Position numbers and translations under genes: made by a program. From contig BJOX01000051.1 in the NCBI GenBank assembly GCA_009731375.1, positions 733,715 through 797,714 on the forward strand: a stretch of DNA of 64,000 nucleotides, written 5' to 3'. Shown piece after piece: positions 1 to 14,297 of the stretch (its first letter is position 1; every line of letters begins with the position of its first letter). The notes beneath the pieces were generated by a model. That model was not told where the DNA came from and did no database searches. It saw nothing but the letters and a program-made list of their open reading frames with translations. The DNA is from Paulinella micropora. Taxonomy: Eukaryota; Cercozoa; Imbricatea; Euglyphida.

Positions 1-53
1 ATATATATATATTTGTTAATTCCATATATATTTATTATTATTGTTTATTACTA

Positions 54-122
<69 letters not shown>

Positions 123-225
123 CATTATTATTGATGGAGGCGCATGTGCAGAAATGCATCAGCCATTGACAGAGAAGCACTATCATTATTATTATTATTA
201 TTATTATTATTTAGGGAGTACATAG
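1..225. repeat. ATT/ATA microsatellite
   Basis: An ATT trinucleotide repeat with a few interruptions. The open frames across it encode poly-isoleucine or poly-tyrosine and are not genes. Confidence 0.95.
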
Positions 226-593
226 GCCATCGGTCCCTTTCCATGGGCTGATTGGTATAAAGCTCCTAGAGTAATGTTCTATGCCGTCACTTCCTTTATT
301 CCACCGATTGGTGTGGAGACTTTCCTTATGGAANNNNNNNNNNATATTTATTATTATTGTTATTACTATTTTATTATTATTATATTATTATTATTATTAT
401 TATTTTATTTTATTTTAATATTTTTAATCTAAGTCATTTTATTTTAATACTTTAATATTTTGATAATTTCTCATTACCTTTAATAACTTGAGACGTAGGT
501 CACCATCTAGTTAAATCAATAGCTCTTGAGCTAACGATTTGTATGGATAGACCAGAGGTTAAATTGTTAACTTCATTAAACCGAAGGCCTAGG
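226..593. other. non-coding, contains 10-N gap
   Basis: AT-rich sequence with a run of ten N at 334-343, flanked on both sides by ATT-type repeat. No gene, RNA or recognisable element is seen. Confidence 0.7.
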
Positions 594-745
<152 letters not shown>

Positions 746-1389
746 TAATTAATGGGAAAAAGCAAACCTTTGTTGTGCGCTTAGTAGTTTGCCTAGAGGA
801 AAAACAGGCCATTGGTGCACCCTGCAGGGGACAACAGATTCAATGTTTTGGTTCTTGTCTTTCATGGAATAGTTTGATTTCTTTAGATCAGTGCATACAT
901 CTTTTACACTCAACATGTCTGAATTCGTTACATTCTGTTAATGCTATGAGGTTGTTTCTTAGGAGATTTTATAGACATGTCCAAAGACTAACCAGGGGTC
1001 TTGCTTCTGGTGTGTCTGTAGGACTATCCTCGACAAGGAGGCTGCCATCCTATTTTACTACTACTACTACTAACAGCATCTCATCGTTGTTCTGTTGCTG
1101 TGGGTCTTTTAGAGAAACATTTCTCAGGGATTTCACAAAACGCCAAGCCTAAAACTAGACATTCAACGAGGTGGAATCCTTCTTGTACAGTATTAAACTT
1201 TTAATAAGTATCATTTATATTAATTCAAAAGATGTGCGGTTAACAGACACCCACCAAAAAGTACGATACATATTCCCGTGTCATTACGTGAACCAACTCT
1301 AGCCACACCTTCTGTTATTTCAAGACCAGCTGCAAACGGAATTGAAACAATGCTATTCTACCTATTCACGTATGACAAAGAAAGAAACC

Positions 1390-1390
<1 letters not shown>
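746..1390. other. unique sequence, no gene seen
   Basis: Mixed-composition unique sequence. A 125-codon open frame on + (775-1152) has no recognisable domain, no conserved-looking composition and no supported splice context, so it is not called as a gene. Confidence 0.5.
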
Positions 1391-1420
<30 letters not shown>

Positions 1421-1483
1421 CATCCATCCATCCATCCATCTATCTATCTATATATCTATCTATCTATCTATCTAGTTATCTAG

Positions 1484-1566
<83 letters not shown>

Positions 1567-1691
1567 CCTACCTACCTACCTACCTACCTGCCTACCAACC
1601 TACACCTACCTACCTACCTACCTACCTACCTACCTGCCTACCTACCTACCTACACCCACCCACCTACCTACCTACCTACCTACCTACCTAC

Positions 1692-1754
<63 letters not shown>

Positions 1755-1877
1755 CCTACCTACCTACCTACCCACCTACCTGCCTACCTACCTGCCTACC
1801 TATCTTTCTACCTACCTTTCTATCTATCTTTCTATCTGTCTGTGTATCTGTCTGTCTTTCTATCTATCTATCTGTCC

Positions 1878-1926
<49 letters not shown>

Positions 1927-2065
1927 CCTACCTACCTACCTACCTACCTACCTACCTACCTATCTATCTATCTATCTATCTGTCTATCTATCGATCTATC
2001 TATCTATCTATCTATCTATCTACCCATCTACCTATCTACCTACCTACCTACCTATCTATCTATGG
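1391..2065. repeat. (CTAT)n/(CTAC)n compound microsatellite
   Basis: Long tetranucleotide array alternating CTAT, CTAC and CCAT units. Tetranucleotide arrays stay open in several frames and produce false YLSI/YLPT-type translations. Confidence 0.95.
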
Positions 2066-2097
2066 CAGAGAAACTGGTGGATAGATAGATAGGTAGA

Positions 2098-2186
2098 TAT
2101 GTTTGGTCTATCAGCTCTTCATATCCGAAGACATAGGCATCCATTCCACCCCGCCGCCAATCAGCGACTGGGTAGCGGGCTGGGAT
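2098..2186 (+). repeat. dispersed repeat family R2, copy 1
   Basis: About 88 bases that recur at 3014-3104 in the same orientation with few differences (both run from GTTTGGTCTATCAGCTCT to GGGTAGCGGGCTGGGA). Both copies are embedded in GATA microsatellite. Function unknown. Confidence 0.8.
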
Positions 2187-2193
2187 AGATAGG

Positions 2194-2258
<65 letters not shown>
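2187..2258. repeat. (GATA)n microsatellite
   Basis: Short GATA array separating dispersed repeat R2 from dispersed repeat R1. Confidence 0.95.
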
Positions 2259-2259
<1 letters not shown>

Positions 2260-2631
2260 TGTTTAATATGGTTAATCTATGGGCGTGGCATAGCTGTAGG
2301 TTGGTGCCCTGTGCCCAGTTCAAGCAGAAAGGTAGCCGAGCCCTTGAGCTGTACAGGAACAACCACTAAAAAGACTCTCCCAGGGGCGTGTGCCATAAGG
2401 AGATGATGACACGAACAAACCGAGGTTTCGGGAGTTCACGCTCGTTGTGAGTTATCTTCTACAAAACTCGGCTTCATCAACCCTTTGCATCACGACCCTG
2501 GTCCCCCGACGAGAGTTGGTCTTCTGTTAGCCCTGCGCTGCGCGCGATCAACTGCGGACACAAAACCGTCGTTATAGGGGGTTTGGTTTTAGGCCGGAGC
2601 ACTGAGCAGCTGGCCCCTTACATCCCCCCAG

Positions 2632-2632
<1 letters not shown>
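2259..2632 (+). repeat. dispersed repeat family R1, copy 1
   Basis: First of three copies of an approximately 350-410 base repeat (others at 13785-14198 on the minus strand and 16576-16985 on plus). Shared blocks include TCTATGGGCGTGGC, GCCCAGTTCAAGC, AAGGTAGCCGAGCCC, GTTCACGCTCGTTGTGAGTTA and CATCAACCCTTTGCATCACG. All copies are bordered by GATA/CTAT microsatellite. It resembles a short non-autonomous element in size, but no coding region, box A/B or clear terminal repeat was identified. Confidence 0.8.
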
Positions 2633-2672
<40 letters not shown>

Positions 2673-2737
2673 GTAGGTAGGTAGGTAGGTAGGTAGGTAG
2701 GTAGATAGGTAGGTAGGTAGGTAGGTAGGTAGGTAGG

Positions 2738-2803
<66 letters not shown>

Positions 2804-2865
2804 TAGATAGATAGATAGATTAGATAGATAGATAGATAGATAGATAGGTAGATAGATAGATAGAT

Positions 2866-2900
<35 letters not shown>

Positions 2901-2933
2901 ATGAATTGGTAGGTAGGTAGGTAGGTAGGTAGG

Positions 2934-3014
<81 letters not shown>
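2633..3014. repeat. (GATA)n/(GGTA)n compound microsatellite
   Basis: Tetranucleotide array of GATA and GGTA units with short interruptions. Confidence 0.95.
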
Positions 3015-3015
<1 letters not shown>

Positions 3016-3104
3016 TGTTTGGTCTATCAGCTCTGCATATCCGAAGACATAGGCATCCATTCCACCCCGCCTCCAGACGGAGGCTGGGTAGCGGGCTGGG
3101 AGGA
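3014..3104 (+). repeat. dispersed repeat family R2, copy 2
   Basis: Direct repeat of 2098-2186, again attached to a GATA array. Confidence 0.8.
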
Positions 3105-3912
3105 AGCACTAAGCTTAGAATGTATGCAGTCTGAAGGTTCTACAACCCTCCCTGGCTAGAGGGCCGTAGAACCAACCCAGACACGTGTCCGTGATCACGT
3201 GCCCCGCCAAGGCTCGGGCCCGAGGGGTACACCAACCCTCGAGCTTCATCCAAGGCGACCACTTTCGCGGCGGCCGGACTATACCTTAAGATCTCCCTGC
3301 TTATGTGCCTACCCGCACACAGGAAGATCCCACTCCCGTCTAGTCTCTGAACCTTTCCCATTTGTCAGGACACCACTGGGTAGTGGCGACGGAGGACTAC
3401 CGGGCCAGCTGCAGCGGTGACATAAGTGGGCCGACGTCGAGAGTAGTGGCCATTTGCCATATCCACTGGTCACTAAACTCACGTCGGAACACCAAGTCAG
3501 TCCAAGGCAGCCAATCAGAGGTAGTCGTACCGAGTAGGAGCCATGCGCGGGGTTGGCCTGACAAGAAGGGACTTGGCTGCGGGTTACCCATTATTCCCTG
3601 CGTGGCCATATCCTTCGAGTTTTTACCATCCGACGAGCGTTACCTCGCCTGCTGCACCTTGCGGTTTCCCGCAGGCCGCGGTATCGAAGGCTCTTAGGGC
3701 TTTCCCGAACAGTTTGAGAGTGTATCGAGGGCCCATGAAGGGTAGTCATCAGCCCTGGCCAGTCACGCTGCACCAGCTGCGACTGCATAAATCCAAGAAA
3801 ACAAAAACAGCTGGTGCAGGGCTGAAGGAGATAGATAGATCAACCCCCAGCCTGTAGGTGCCAGTGGGCCGAGTCCAACTCCGGGATGCAGTTTACCGTC
3901 ATGCCCAGGACG

Positions 3913-3919
<7 letters not shown>
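3105..3919. other. GC-richer unique sequence, no gene seen
   Basis: About 0.8 kb of relatively GC-rich unique sequence. Open frames of up to about 110 codons exist on both strands, but none shows a motif or membrane pattern I recognise. It could be part of an unrecognised repeat or an untranslated region of the downstream gene. Confidence 0.4.
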
Positions 3920-3997
<78 letters not shown>

Positions 3998-4494
3998 GCA
4001 GATAGATAGAATAGATGGATAGATGGATGGATGGATGGATGATTTCTCGGTAGGCGGATGTAGGCGGATAAATATAGATCGGTAGACAGCTACATGGAGA
4101 GATGAAAACATGGATGTAGATAGATGGATGGATAGACATACATACATACATACATGCAGGGCCACAGCCAGCCACACCGTAGATTGCCAAAAGCAAGGAA
4201 GCAGCATAACACACGCATACGCACACCAGAACATGTATTAACACTGTACACGGACACCTATCAATCCATCGATCATCCATCCATCCATCCATCCATCCAT
4301 CCATGTATGTATGTATACATGTATGCATGTATGTATGTATGTATGTATGTATGTATTTATGTATTTATGTATCTTTGTATCTTTGTATCTATGTATCTAT
4401 GTATCTATGTATCTATGTGTGTATCTATGTACGCATCTATCTATCTATCCATCTATGCATGTATCTATGCATGTATCTATGTATGTAGTGCAGT
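3920..4494. repeat. GATA/GACA/ATGT microsatellites
   Basis: Several tetranucleotide arrays (GATA, GACA, GATG, ATGT/CTATGT) around a short unique core near 4150-4260. No gene. Confidence 0.9.
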
Positions 4495-4530
4495 TGCGGC
4501 GCGCGCTGTGTGTCGCGAACCCCCTAGCCC

Positions 4531-4569
4531 ATGTTGTTGCTGCTGGGTCTCTGGCTCGTTGGCCCACAG
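4531..4569 (+). CDS. possible first exon, signal peptide
   Basis: An ATG at 4531 opens [13 protein letters not shown], followed by a GTCGCA donor. A hydrophobic leader is expected because the downstream exons encode a Cys-rich, N-glycosylation-rich ectodomain ahead of the first membrane helix. The exon ends in phase 0, which matches the next candidate exon. The choice rests on phase and hydrophobicity only. Confidence 0.4.
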
Positions 4570-5094
4570 GTCGCACTGTGCCTCCCCAAGCTTGTGTCTA
4601 CATACATACATACATAGATACATACATACAGACATACAGACAGACAGACAGACAGACATACACACAGAGAGACAGACAGAAAGATAGACAGACATACGTA
4701 CATGCATGTACATACCTAGATACCTACGTGCGTACCTATATACATACATACCTGCATGTGGACACTCTGTGCGTATGCTGTCGTGGTGTGTGCAGCTGTT
4801 GGCCTGGGCCCAGTTTCCAGCAGGCACCACGGGTACTACCACCTTCAAACAGAAAAGTCGCCCAACTTTGCTCTCAGCTTTGCCGATCGATAAAAATGAT
4901 TACGATGATTCTAAGGCACCGCTTGAAAGCTCAAAACAAGGGCTTTGAAACGATATGCTCAGCATGGTTGTGCCTTTAAATCTTGTTCGAGAAAAATGAG
5001 GTGGAGAGTGGCTGTTGCCTCTTGAACGTGTTCAGCAAGACAACTGGGCTTGTTTTGCGTGGCCGGTGTGCTGACGTTGCCTGCGCTGTTGCGT

Positions 5095-5131
<37 letters not shown>

Positions 5132-6518
5132 GCGGGTGTGAGTGGGAGCAGCTGGTGTGTGCGCGCGGCTGGTTCAACCGCTCGCGCTGTCTGCAATACG
5201 TGGGCGCGCCCACACAGCCCGCTCCTGCAGCCGGTTGGCGGGCCACCTGGTCTGTCAGCTATGACTGTCTATCAACCTACTTACCTACCTACCTACCTAC
5301 CCACCTACCTACCTCCCTACCTACCTACCTGCCTTTTTACCTATCTGTCTAGGACGTGTGACCCAGCGAGTGCGCCGCGCTACAACGGGAGCGACCTGTC
5401 TCGCCCTTTGCCGGAGGCATGCGGGCAGGACGGCGAACCGGCCAGCTTCGACGGCAGGTTAGCTTATGTCATGTTATGTCATATGCTATGCTATGTTATG
5501 TTATGTTATGCTATGTTATGTTATGTTATGTTATGTTATGTTATGCTATGCTATGTTACGTTACGTTATGATTTATTGTGTTAGGTCATGTTTTTATTTT
5601 ATGTTATTTTATGTTATTTCATGTTATGTTATGTTATGTTATGATAATATTATTATGTCGTGCAGCCTGCTGGACGACAACACCACGAGGCGCAACTGGT
5701 ATGTATGTATGTATGTATGTATGTATGTATGTATGTATGTATGTATGTATACGTATGTATGTATGTATGTATGTATGTATGTATGTATGTATGTATGTAT
5801 GTATGTATATGCATGTATGTATGTATGTATGTATGTTATGTATGTATGTATGTGTATGTATGTATGTATGTGTATGTATGTATGTATGTATGTATGTATG
5901 TATGTATGTATGTATGTATGTATGTATGTATGTATGTGTGTATGTATGCTAGGGAGTGTTTCGTGCAGCAGACTGGTCGCACCGAGTGGCTGCACCTGGC
6001 CGACCACCGCCTCAACGTGTCGTGGCGGGCCGGAGGGGCCAACCTCAGCCTGATGGTAGGCGGATAGACCGTTAGATAGGTAGATAGGAAGCTTCGGCCG
6101 AACGCTTTGCTACCGACATGCTGCCACACGCCTGGGCTGCGTACAGCCTAGATAATTTATATACATACATACATATACATAAATACATAAATACATACAT
6201 ACATGCATACATACATACATACATACATATATACATACATACATTCATACACACATACATATATACATACACACATACAATCATACATACATCCACTAGC
6301 TGCTGGGCCGCGCACCCAGCAGCAGCGCGCCGCCGGGGACGACCTACGGGCCGGTGCAGACCATCCTGGCGTGCGAGGCGTCGCTGTGCGGTACGTACAG
6401 ACATACATGAATGCATACATACACATACATACACACACATACACGTACATACACGTACATACATACATACATACATACATACATACATACATACGAGAGA
6501 CCCGGTCCCACGCGATTA

Positions 6519-6572
<54 letters not shown>

Positions 6573-6894
6573 CGCTCTCTCTAGCGCTGGTGGTGCCCAG
6601 CGACCCTGCGGTTGAGCGCGAGGCCATCTGCAGACAGTACAGCTGCACGTCCTGCGCGCCCAGCGACTGCGGCGAGCTGGTCGGCCGGCCCTTAGCCGCG
6701 CTGGTAAGCCATATCACTGCCATTCAGCCGTATTATTGGCATTCAAACTGCCGTTTCGCTGCGTCCCCAACTAGCGTTACTAAAATGAATTTGATGACAT
6801 GTTTTTCGTGCGTTAGGTGGGGCGCATGGACCAGGTCCAGCTGGTGGTAACTCTGGCCAGTCTGGGACTGCACGGCAACGGTATAGCTAGATAA

Positions 6895-6944
<50 letters not shown>

Positions 6945-7958
6945 GTGTTGAGCCCGGAATAAAACCCACAGTGCTCTGTCGGTTTATACTAGACTGTCGA
7001 ACAGTCTCGAAACTCCATCTGCTTACTGGGCCCTCTGTAATGGAGGTGGGAGCTCGTTCTGCAAGGGGCGCTTTATGGAACGAGCCCTGGCCCCGCCTGG
7101 TACTAGGGAGCTTTGGTATTGCCTGTATCAGTCCCTTCCGTGCAAACATCACGGCTTAGCTGGGCATCGGGTCAATACTTTACAGACTTCCTTGGTTGAC
7201 GAAATCAGAAGCTCCTTTTTTCTGACATTAGTCGATATCTCATCTATCTATCTATCTACCTACCTACCTACCTACCTACCTACCTATCTATCTATCTATC
7301 TATCTATATATCTATCTATCTATCTATATCTATCTATCTATCTATATCTATATATCTATCTATCTATCTATCTATTTCTCCATCCCTTCTTCCCTATCTT
7401 TCCCTCCCCCTATCATGTGATGTTATCTTATCTTATGCCCACACACCTACACACCTACATACCTACATACCTATATACATACATACAGGCTCCGCGCTTG
7501 CTAGTTTTCCACCAACTCGCTGACGTTGAGATGTTATCTAACATTCTGTTGTGCCCTGTGTGGCAGGCTCCGCGCTGGCTAGTTTTTCCACCAACTCGCT
7601 GACGCTGCCCGCCGAGTGCTACGCCGGCTCCTGCCAGGGACCTGCCCCACAGGTAGCTATGTATGTATGTATTTATGTATGTATGTATGTATGTATGTAT
7701 GTATGTATGTATGTATGTATGTTTGTATGTATGTATGTCTATATGTATGTATGGATGATGTATGTGTGTATGCATGTGTGTATATATGTTCTGTAGCCGC
7801 ACAGCAACTACCTGACGTACGAGTACGTGACGATCGCTGCCACAGCGCTGTGCCTGCTGCTCTGCACACTCAACGCGGCATACGCCTTCAGAAAACACCA
7901 GGCCAAGATGAGGCTGGCCCGCGCACCCATCAGCGAGCAGGTAGCATCACATACATAG

Positions 7959-7998
<40 letters not shown>

Positions 7999-7999
7999 C

Positions 8000-8064
<65 letters not shown>

Positions 8065-9136
8065 GATATGACATGACATGACATGACATGACGTGACATG
8101 ACATGACATGACATGGAGTTACATGGCGTTACATCACGTTTGCAGGAGGCGGCGCAGGAGGAGTGGCTGGAGCGCGCGTTGCCTCGTCGGCAGTGTCTGT
8201 TCAAGTGGCGCCAGATCGGCTACCGCGTCGCGCTGGGCCGGGCGGGTGTGTGCGGAAGCAAGCGGCAGCACAGACAGGTGATCTCCAACCATAGTGTGCG
8301 CGCGGCTGGTTAGGGCTAGGGTTAGGTCAATTATGTCCTTGCCATTCCAACTGCCGTTTCGCTGCGCCCCCAACTATCGTTAATCAAATGCAGGTGATTT
8401 CCAACGTGAGCGGAGTGGTCAGCGGCGGCGAGCTGGTAACATAGCATAACATAGCATAACCTAGCATAACATAGCATGACATAACATAACATAACATAAC
8501 ATAACATAACATGACATAACCTAACATGACATAACATAACATAACATAACATAACATAACGTAACATGACATAACATAACATGACATAACCTAGGTGGCG
8601 CTCATGGGGCTGAGCGGGGCAGGCAAGACAACACTGCTGGACATTTTGACCGGGCGGCAAAAGGTGGGGCAGGTGTCCGGCAAGGTAGCGTTGGTGGTCG
8701 ACGGACACCAGATGGACCGGCGACGGTACATTATATACATACATACATATACATACATACATACATAAATACATACATACATACATACATACGTACATAC
8801 ACACATATACATATTTACATGCATACATACATACATACATACATACGTATACATACATACGTATACATACATGCATACATACATACATATAATATGCATA
8901 CAAACATAATATACACACAGGTCGGGCTTCTGCTCGTACGTGCCCGTGGACGCGGACCAGCTGTTGTTATGCACACAGACAGTGTATGAGTATGTGTACT
9001 TCTCTGCCGCGCTGCGCCTGCCTCCTGAACAGCACTCGGCCAGAAGGCTACACCTCAAGGTCTATCTATCCTTCTATCTATCTATCTATCTATCGATCTA
9101 TCGACCTATCCATCCCATCCATCCATCCATCTATCC

Positions 9137-9177
<41 letters not shown>

Positions 9178-9222
9178 CCTACCTACCTACCTATCTACCT
9201 ACCTACCTATCTACCTACCTAC

Positions 9223-9253
<31 letters not shown>

Positions 9254-11176
9254 CCTACCTACCTACCTACCTATATATCTATCCATCAATCTACCGTGTC
9301 CTATCAAGGTGGTGCGCGTGTTGAGCGAGCTGGGGCTGGGCCATGTGTTGCACTCGCGCATCGGCCGCGGAGGAGACGGGCAGGGCGGGATTTCCACCGG
9401 AGAGCGCAAACGCGTGGCCATCGCGCTCGAGCTCATCACCGACCCGTTAGTGCTATTGCTGGACGAGCCGACCTCTGGGCTAGACAGCTACAACGCCACG
9501 CTGCTGGTGGAGGTGATCAAGGAGCAGGCCACCAAGCGCGGCATGCTCTGCATCGCGTCCATCCACCAGCCGCCCTCTGCGGTCTACAAGCTGTGCGACC
9601 AGCTGGTGCTGCTGACGCGTCTGGGCCGGCCCGCCTACGTGGGCCCGGCGCAGTCAGCCATGGCTTACCTGGCCAGGAACAACTTCCCGCAGCCGCCCAA
9701 AGGCTTCAGTCCTGCAGAACACCTGCTGGAGCTGGCCTCCAACCAGGACACCGCCACTGTGGAGCGGCTGGTCCATTGCTGGGCCAAAAGCCCAGAGCAC
9801 GCCGCGCTCCTGTCTCTCCTGCAGGGCAACGTGGCCGCCGAACCATGTATGCATGCATGCATGTATGTATGTATGTATGTATGTATGTATGTATGTGTAT
9901 GTTATTTATGTATTTATGTATGTATGTATGTATGTATGTATGTATGTATGTATGTATGTATGTATGTATGTACGTACGTACGTACGTACGTCTGTATGTA
10001 TGTATGTATGTATGTGTGTGTATGTATGTATGTATGTATGTATGTATGTATGTTTGTATGTTTGTATGTATGTATGTATGTATGTATGTATGCATGTATG
10101 CATGTATGTATGTATGTATGTATGTATGTATGTATGTATGTAGCGCACCTGTCCGTGAACCAGCAGCCAGCCATTGAGCTGGCGGACCGGCAAGCCAGCT
10201 CGCCCACTGCACAATCGCCCTCGCCACACCCGGCCAACGTGTCCACCTGGGTACGCCGCGCCCGCACGCTGCTGACGGACGCAGCTTGCCCCTCCGGCTG
10301 CTGTTGCTTCTTCTTTGCTTCTTGCTTCTTGCTTCTTGCTTCTTGCTTCTTGCTTCCTGCTTCTTGCTTCCTGCTTCCTGCTTCTTCTTCTTCTTCTTCT
10401 TCTTCTTTTTCTTCTTCTTCTTCTTCTTCTTCTTCTTCTTCTTCTTCTTCTTCTTCTCCACTTCCTCCTTCTCCACTTCCTCCTTCTCCACTTCCTCCTT
10501 CTCCTCCTCCTTCTCCCCCTCCTTTTTCTTCATGGTGTCGTGATTCTGCTCACCTATCTGCTGTGTGCTGCCTGCCTATCTGCTGTGTTGGCTGTGTGCT
10601 GGCAGGACGTGCAGGCGCAGTCGCTGTCTGTCCTCTTGTCGTATCTTCTCCTTCTTCTGCTTTTTCCTCATAGTGTGCTGTGGTCTGGCAGGAGGTGGCG
10701 GCGGCGTCCCTGTCTGTGCTCGACGGCCACCCACCCGACCCGACAGACTTCTATCTCGTACCCACCCCATCCTCATCCTCCTCCTTGCTGCTGCTGCTGC
10801 TGCTGCTTCTTCTTCTTCTTCTTCTTCTTCTTCTCCTCCTCCTCCTCCTCCCCCACCCCCCCTCCTTGTTTTTTGATTCTCCTCCTTCTTGCTGTTGTGT
10901 TCGTTGCTTGGTGGGCATGGCTGGGCAAGGCTGCTGCGTGGTGTGCTGGTCAGGCCGGCGAGGCGGCGGGCGCGAAACGGCGGGACCCGGAAGATGAAGA
11001 GGTAGGTAGGTAGATGGGTTGGTAGCTAGGTAGGTAGCTAGGTAGGTAGCTAGGTAGGTAGGGTAGGTAGGTAGGTAGATAAGTAGTCTGACAGACAAAC
11101 AGACAAACACGACAAACCGACAAGTAGACATATCTCTTTCTTTCTTTCTTTCTTTCTTCTTTCTTTCTTTCTTTCT

Positions 11177-11255
<79 letters not shown>

Positions 11256-11283
11256 ATATATATATGTATATATGTATATATAT

Positions 11284-11318
<35 letters not shown>

Positions 11319-12338
11319 TCTATATCTATATCTATATCTATATCCATATCTATATCTATACCTAACCTATACCTATACCTATACCTATATCTATATCTAT
11401 ATCTATATCTATATCGATATCTACATCTATATCGATATCTATATCTATAATATAATATAATATAATGTAGTATAATATAATATAATATAATGTAATATAA
11501 TATAATATAATATAATATAATATAATATAATATAATATAATATTAGTATAATATAATATAGTATAATATAATATAGTATAATATAATATAATATAGTATA
11601 ATATAATATAATATAATATAATATAATATAATATAATATAATATAATGTAATATAATATAATATGAATATAAATATAATATAGTCTAGTCTAGTCTAGTC
11701 TAGTATAGTATAGTATAATATAATATAATATAATATAATATAATATAATATAATATAATATAATATAATATAACATAATATAATATTATAATATAATATA
11801 ATATAATATAATATAATATAATATAATATAATATAATATAATATAATATGATATGATATGATATGATATGATATGATATGATATGATATGATATGATATA
11901 ATATTAATATTAATATTAACATAATATAATATAATATAATATAATATAATATAATATAATATAATATAATATAATGTAATATAATGTAATATAATATAAT
12001 ATAATATAATATAATTTCATATAATTTCATATAATATCATATAATTTCATATAATTTCATGTAATTTCATATAAATATAATATAATATAATATAATATAA
12101 TATAATATAATATAATATAATGTAATGTAATGTAATGTAATGTAATGTAATATAATATAATATAATATAATATAATATAATGTAATGTAATGTAATGTAA
12201 TATAATATAATATAAAATGATATAATATAATATAATATAATATAATATAATATAATATAATATAATATAATATAATATAATATAATATATAGTGTATAAC
12301 ATATTATATACACACATATATAATTTATACATATATAC

Positions 12339-12371
<33 letters not shown>

Positions 12372-12835
12372 CTAGCTGTGGGCGGAGTATCGTGCGGGTT
12401 CGTCCAGCAGCGCCAAGTCTGCCAGTCGCAGCAGCAGTCAGCCGTCGCCCAGGCCGGCCACGCCAGCAGCAGCAGCAGCAGCAGCAGCAGAGCCCATCGA
12501 GTCCTTCCAGACCACCAGTCAGCTAACCCTAACCCTAACCCTAACCCAGCAGCAGCAGTCAGCCCCGCACGCGCTTGCCCCACCCAACAATCATATATAA
12601 CCATATCACACCAAAATCAGAGCTTAATATTGAAATCAAATAAATTCTCTAAGTCTAGAAATTAATTTAATTATTATTAGAAGACTTTGTTTGTTTGACT
12701 TGAGAGTTTTGGTTTGCGAAATAAGACTGTACCTTTCAAGCTGAACCCGCAGCCCATCCTACGTGTGTGCTTCTTGTTGCCGTGCCTCACATATACTGTT
12801 CATATCCATATACATATACATATACGTATACGTCG

Positions 12836-12882
<47 letters not shown>

Positions 12883-13070
12883 TTATACATATACTTATAC
12901 ATAACATATACATAACATATACATATACACATACATATACGCATACACATACACATACATATACACATACATATACATATACATATACATCTACATCTAC
13001 ATATACATCTACATCTACATCTACATCTACATCTACATGTACATATACATATACATATACATATACATAC

Positions 13071-13109
<39 letters not shown>

Positions 13110-13145
13110 CATACATATACACATACATATACATATACATATACG

Positions 13146-13189
<44 letters not shown>

Positions 13190-13485
13190 CACATATACAG
13201 ACATATACATAGACATAGTTATAGACATAGACTCTGTCTCAGTCTCTGTCTCTGTCTCTGTCGCTGTCTCTGTCGCTGTCTCTGTCCCTGTCTATGTCTA
13301 TGTCTATGTCTATGTCTATGTCTATGTCTATGTCTATGTATGTCTATGTCTATATCTATGTCTATGTCTATGTCTATGTCTATGTCTATGACAGACAGAG
13401 ACATAGACAGAGACATAGACATAGACATAGACATAGACATAGACACAGACATAGACACACACATAGACATAGACATATGCATATG

Positions 13486-13544
<59 letters not shown>

Positions 13545-13705
13545 GCATATACTTTTTCAATACATATACATATACATATACATAGACATAGACATGGACA
13601 TAGACATAGACATAGACATATACATATACATATACATACATGTTTCGCTGGCGTGCGCAGGCGTGTCCCCGAGCAAGATGCCGCCGCAGCGCGGGCAGCT
13701 GGTAC

Positions 13706-13738
<33 letters not shown>

Positions 13739-14200
13739 GCTAGCTAGCTATCTATCTATCTATCCCGGGGGGGAGGCAGAGGGCCAGCTGCGCAGTGCTC
13801 CGGTCTAAAACCAAACCCCCTATAATGACGATTTTGTGTCCGCCGTTAATCGCGCGCAGCGCAAGGGCTGAACAGGCAACCAACTCCTGACCAGGGCCGT
13901 GATGCAAAGGGCTGATGAAGTCGGAGTTGCAGAAGGTAACTCACAACGAGCGTGAACTCCTGAAACCTCGGCTTGCTCGTGGCATCATCTCCTTACGGCA
14001 CACGCTCCTGGTGGAGTGTTCTAGTGTTGTTCTGTATAGTTCAAAAGAACTCGGCTACCTTTTGGCTTGAACTGGGCACAGACACCAACCACAGCGAGAC
14101 AGTGGTTGGTGTGCAGCTTGGCCGGTGCTGAAAGTTCTTGTCCGGGGGTAGTATTGGAGGCAATGGCTTTTCAAGCTACGCCACGCCCATAGATTAAACA

Positions 14201-14297
<97 letters not shown>

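Larger units (their letters stand above)
5699..10143. repeat. microsatellite introns of the 5' half of the ABCG gene
   Basis: Introns made almost wholly of one repeat unit: (GTAT)n at 5699-5952, (ATAC)n at 6160-6295 and 6391-6495, (CT)n at 6523-6582, (CTAT)n at 6892-6944 and 7238-7375, (GTAT)n at 7653-7790, (ACTT)n then (ACATG)n at 7955-8115, (ATAAC)n at 8436-8592, (ATAC)n at 8726-8918, (CTAT/CTAC)n at 9060-9295 and (GTAT)n at 9847-10143. In several the repeat unit itself supplies the GTATGT or GTACAT donor. Confidence 0.9.

Noticed and set aside
775-1152. 125-codon open frame in unique sequence
   Set aside because: No motif, domain, start context or splice support.
1342-2088. Long open frames translating to YLSIYLSI and YLPTYLPT repeats
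   Set aside because: They are translations of CTAT/CTAC tetranucleotide repeats, which are open in several frames on both strands.
8940-10673. A 577-codon open frame containing the ABC domain
   Set aside because: Only the spliced segments 8921-9059, 9309-9846 and 10144-10250 are coding; the rest of the frame runs through microsatellite introns.
12523-12547. Chromosome end
   Set aside because: Only about four CCCTAA units inside an intron; the gene continues on the far side.
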